DNA of 64,000 bases, from positions 1-64,000 of the forward strand of contig JADFDS010000042.1 in assembly GCA_018262715.1 (NCBI GenBank), read 5' to 3'. Under the pieces are notes generated by a model. That model was given only the letters and a program-made list of their open reading frames with translations, was not told the DNA's origin and made no database searches. Both the position numbers and the translations under genes were made by a program. Origin of the DNA: Bacteroidota bacterium. Its GTDB lineage: Bacteria; Bacteroidota; Bacteroidia; Bacteroidales; VadinHA17. Within the stretch, counting starts at the first letter, position 1; the number at the start of each line of letters is the position of its first letter. Below, piece by piece: positions 61,650 through 64,000 of this stretch.

Positions 61650-62672
61650 ATGGGATTATTTTCTTTTCTTTCACAGGAGGTTGCTATAGACCTGGGTACA
61701 GCCAATACAAATATAATTGCCAATGACAAGCTTGTGGTGGATGAGCCATCTATAGTGGCCATCGACAGGAATACGGGCAAGCTTATTGCCATAGGCGACA
61801 GGGCCAGGCAGATGCATGGCAGGACCCATGAGAACATACGGGTGATCAGGCCGCTGCGCGATGGTGTCATTGCCGACTTCCACGCTGCCGAGCTGATGAT
61901 CAGAGGCATGATCAAGATGATCAACACGGGGCCCAAGTTCTTTTCACCGTCGCTGAAGATGGTTGTCGGTATCCCATGCGGAAGTACCGAGGTGGAGATA
62001 AGGGCTGTCCGTGACTCCTCGGAGCACGCCGGAGGAAGAGATGTCTACCTGATCTATGAGCCAATGGCTGCTGCAATAGGAATCGGACTTGACGTGGAAG
62101 CGCCCGAGGGATGCATGGTGGTGGATATCGGAGGCGGAACCACAGAGATAGCCGTCATCGCACTGGGCGGAATAGTATGCAACAGGTCGATAAGGGTGGC
62201 CGGCGACGGCTTCACCGCTGACATCCAGGCTTACATGCGTCACCAGCATAACATCAAGATCGGTGAGAAGACTGCTGAAGATATCAAGATTGCCGTCGGA
62301 GCAGCGCTTCCTGACATTGAAAATCCGCCCGCCGACTTCGTGGTACGAGGCCCCAACCTCATGACCTCGCTCCCAATAGAGATCCCCGTATCATACCAGG
62401 AGATCGCCTACTGCCTTGACAAGTCTCTTACAAAAATAGAGGCATCGGTCCTTCAGGTACTCGAGCAGACTCCTCCCGAACTGTACGCTGACATCGTCAA
62501 CAAGGGCGTGTTCCTTGCAGGCGGCGGCGCTCTGCTGAGAGGCCTTGACAAGCGTCTCACTGACAAGATCAACATCCCCTTCAGGGTGTCGGAAGACCCG
62601 CTTCACGCTGTGGTCAGAGGCACCGGGGTGGCGCTGAAGAATGTAGAGAAGTACCCGTTCCTGATGAGATAA
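61650..62672 (+). CDS. mreB: Rod-shape-determining actin homologue MreB
   Basis: This 340-residue protein has the actin-fold nucleotide motifs: phosphate 1 AIDLGTANTNI near 12, phosphate 2 VVDIGGGTTEIAVI near 157 and the adenosine motif LAGGGALLRGLDK near 285. Polymers of MreB guide wall synthesis along the cell. The N-terminal FSFLSQ segment may help membrane binding. It begins the mreBCD set, 32 bp after purH, and mreC starts 13 bp after its stop. The cells are probably rod-shaped. Confidence 0.98.
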   Translation: MGLFSFLSQEVAIDLGTANTNIIANDKLVVDEPSIVAIDRNTGKLIAIGDRARQMHGRTHENIRVIRPLRDGVIADFHAAELMIRGMIKMINTGPKFFSPSLKMVVGIPCGSTEVEIRAVRDSSEHAGGRDVYLIYEPMAAAIGIGLDVEAPEGCMVVDIGGGTTEIAVIALGGIVCNRSIRVAGDGFTADIQAYMRHQHNIKIGEKTAEDIKIAVGAALPDIENPPADFVVRGPNLMTSLPIEIPVSYQEIAYCLDKSLTKIEASVLQVLEQTPPELYADIVNKGVFLAGGGALLRGLDKRLTDKINIPFRVSEDPLHAVVRGTGVALKNVEKYPFLMR

Positions 62673-62685
62673 ACCCTGTTCATGA

Positions 62686-63510
62686 ATGAGAAGCCTTCTG
62701 AACTTCCTGCTCAGGTTTAAAACCCTGATCCTTTTCCTTGTGCTGGAAGCGGTGGCTCTCGTCATGATCTCAACATCGCATAATTACCATCAGACCGTGT
62801 TCTACGGCCTGTCCCGCAATATTTCCGGATTTGTTGCCAGGAGACTGGAAAGGGGCACTTACTATTTTCGCCTGCGAAGCGTAAACGAAGAGCTCGTTAA
62901 GGAAAACACCCTGCTGCGGAGACGCCTCGAGGGGCTGACCGCCATGCCTGCGGAAGGATTTTCCGGAGTACATGATACCATCAGTGGTGTCAATTACACA
63001 TACCTGAATGCCAGGGTCATAAGTAATTCTGTCAACAAACAGAAGAACTTCATTACCCTAGACCGGGGATCAAAGCACGGAGTGCACGTTGGCATGGGGG
63101 TAGCTTCCCCTTCAGGAGTGGTCGGAGTAGTAGTGGGTGTCTCACCTAACTACTCGGTGGTGATGTCACTGCTGAACACCGATTTCCGCCTCAGTGCCAG
63201 TATTGCCCGCAATGACTATTTCGGATCCCTTGCATGGGACGGTATAAATTACCGGTATGCAAAGCTCTCGGAGATACCTCATCATGTGACGGTAAGTGAG
63301 GGTGATACAATCGTTACCAGCGGCTATTCAGCAATCTTCCCGGCCGGGTTGATGGCCGGAACCCTAACCGGCGATCAGAACCGGGGAGGCGACTTCATCT
63401 CCCTGGAGGTTATGCTCTCGGTAGATTTCAAAAAGCTTACCGATGTGTACGTAATAGGCAACCTGACCAGGGATGAGCGGGAAACCCTTGAGGAGGAGGT
63501 GGTGAAATGA
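62686..63510 (+). CDS. mreC: Rod-shape-determining protein MreC
   Basis: This 274-residue protein has one N-terminal membrane segment (about 8-28), a coiled-coil (VNEELVKENTLLRRRLEGL near 67), and the two beta domains of MreC with ITLDRGSKHGVHVGMGV and DTIVTSGYSAIFPAGL. It lies in the periplasm and links MreB to the wall-synthesis enzymes. Its stop overlaps the mreD start as ATGA. Confidence 0.95.
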   Translation: MRSLLNFLLRFKTLILFLVLEAVALVMISTSHNYHQTVFYGLSRNISGFVARRLERGTYYFRLRSVNEELVKENTLLRRRLEGLTAMPAEGFSGVHDTISGVNYTYLNARVISNSVNKQKNFITLDRGSKHGVHVGMGVASPSGVVGVVVGVSPNYSVVMSLLNTDFRLSASIARNDYFGSLAWDGINYRYAKLSEIPHHVTVSEGDTIVTSGYSAIFPAGLMAGTLTGDQNRGGDFISLEVMLSVDFKKLTDVYVIGNLTRDERETLEEEVVK

Positions 63511-64000
63511 ACAGTATCCTCAGGTATACGGGCGCCTTCGTACTGCTGGTAGTGCTGCAGCTCCTCATATTCAATAACATTGAGTTCAGCGGGTATGTCA
63601 ACCCTTATGTATATGTGATGTTTATCCTGATCCTCCCGGTGTCGATACCCTCATGGATACTTCTCCTGCTGGGCTTCCTGACCGGGTTTGTGATCGATAT
63701 CTTCACCGGAACCATGGGTGTTCATACATTTGCAACCGTACTAGCCGGCTTCGTCCGTCCATGGGTGCTGTCTCTCAACGTCACCGCCGAGGCTGCTGAG
63801 GGGGACATGTCGCCCTCTTCTTCCCGCAGCGGACTGAGATGGTTCTTTATCTATACCGTTACAGTGGTGCTGGTGCATCACCTGGCCCTCTTCTTCGTGG
63901 AGCTGTTCAGCCTGAAGCATTTCTTCCACACTCTGCTGAGAGTGTTGCTGAGCACTGCGGTTACCACATTCTTCATCCTGCTTTTCGACTTCATCAGGCC
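63507..64000 (+). CDS. mreD: Rod-shape-determining protein MreD, N-terminal part (3' end outside window)
   Basis: The ATG at 63507 overlaps the mreC stop (ATGA) and opens a frame that runs to the window edge, 164 codons. The product begins MNSILRYTGAFVLLVVLQ and is very hydrophobic, with at least four membrane segments. The GFVIDIFTGTMGVHTFATVL block matches the conserved MreD GLxxDxxxxxxxGxxxxxxxL pattern. A polar loop with several serines is followed by further membrane segments. MreD is a membrane partner of MreC in the elongasome. Position and pattern make the identity firm; the end is not seen. Confidence 0.92.
   Translation, partial: MNSILRYTGAFVLLVVLQLLIFNNIEFSGYVNPYVYVMFILILPVSIPSWILLLLGFLTGFVIDIFTGTMGVHTFATVLAGFVRPWVLSLNVTAEAAEGDMSPSSSRSGLRWFFIYTVTVVLVHHLALFFVELFSLKHFFHTLLRVLLSTAVTTFFILLFDFIR

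Overview
The window is a gene-dense stretch of a Bacteroidota chromosome, most likely order Bacteroidales in the broad sense (for example a Marinilabiliales-like or uncultured lineage). Four things point there. Many genes are preceded by the Bacteroidota-type promoter (TTTG at about -33, TAnnTTTG at about -7, for example before greA, recQ and tRNA-Leu), while Shine-Dalgarno sequences are weak or absent. Phylum-typical families occur: GH97, a DUF4369-TlpA lipoprotein pair, a GT3 synthase-phosphorylase fusion, a TerB-like/ABCG transporter. The gene orders purH-mreBCD, tig-clpP-clpX and GH133-GT4-GH57 are familiar from the group. Several small lipoproteins carry a short signal followed by an acidic or polar mature start. 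No phage, integrase, transposase, rRNA operon or CRISPR array is visible, and no gap between genes exceeds about 300 bp.

Layout. 1-4.2 kb: pirin end, fluoride channel crcB with its DUF190 neighbour, comM, and a double SiaB-type kinase. 4.2-7.4 kb (minus): lpxH behind two TlpA-like lipoproteins, one with a WCPPC site and one without cysteines. 7.6-18.7 kb: a glycogen/alpha-glucan island, with debranching enzyme, GT4 transferase, GH57 enzyme and a 1409-residue synthase-phosphorylase fusion on plus, meeting branching enzyme glgB on minus. 18.7-25.2 kb: ribF, ahcY, an odd Rieske-like lipoprotein, two repeat-rich small proteins, greA-HIT behind a leader terminator, a Cys-rich secreted protein and comF. 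25.2-30.2 kb (minus): rplU-rpmA, serS, an EamA transporter, an S41 peptidase and ruvC. 30.4-35.2 kb: bifunctional nuclease, GH97, thyA, folA, a lipoprotein. 35.3-40.6 kb (minus): tatC-lptB, then tRNA-Leu, tig, clpP, clpX. 40.8-53.7 kb: recQ, a GT2, a GNAT, and an arginine/carbamoyl-phosphate cluster (carB divergent from argR-argG-argH, carA converging from downstream behind patB). 53.9-64 kb: a lipoprotein, a large ABC transporter, rsmA, an FtsX-type permease, purH and mreB-mreC-mreD, with mreD running off the end.

How the genes work together. The glucan island holds synthesis, branching, debranching and phosphorolysis in one place. CarA/CarB make carbamoyl phosphate, which feeds arginine synthesis through ArgG and ArgH; the carB-argR gap holds several similar A/T-rich palindromes that overlap the predicted promoters and look like ArgR operators. 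Tig, ClpP and ClpX form a protein-quality set; MreBCD sets cell shape.

Most unusual observations: a dispersed heptamer repeat family (ATCGCNN) at three gene ends with a shared flanking sequence; a hairpin-plus-U-tract starting at the predicted transcription start of greA; a 17-codon tandem duplication in the active-site loop of argH; the fused GT3-GT35 enzyme; a fused double SiaB-like kinase; and a Rieske-like lipoprotein with an altered ligand set. I saw no clearly new defence or mobile system.
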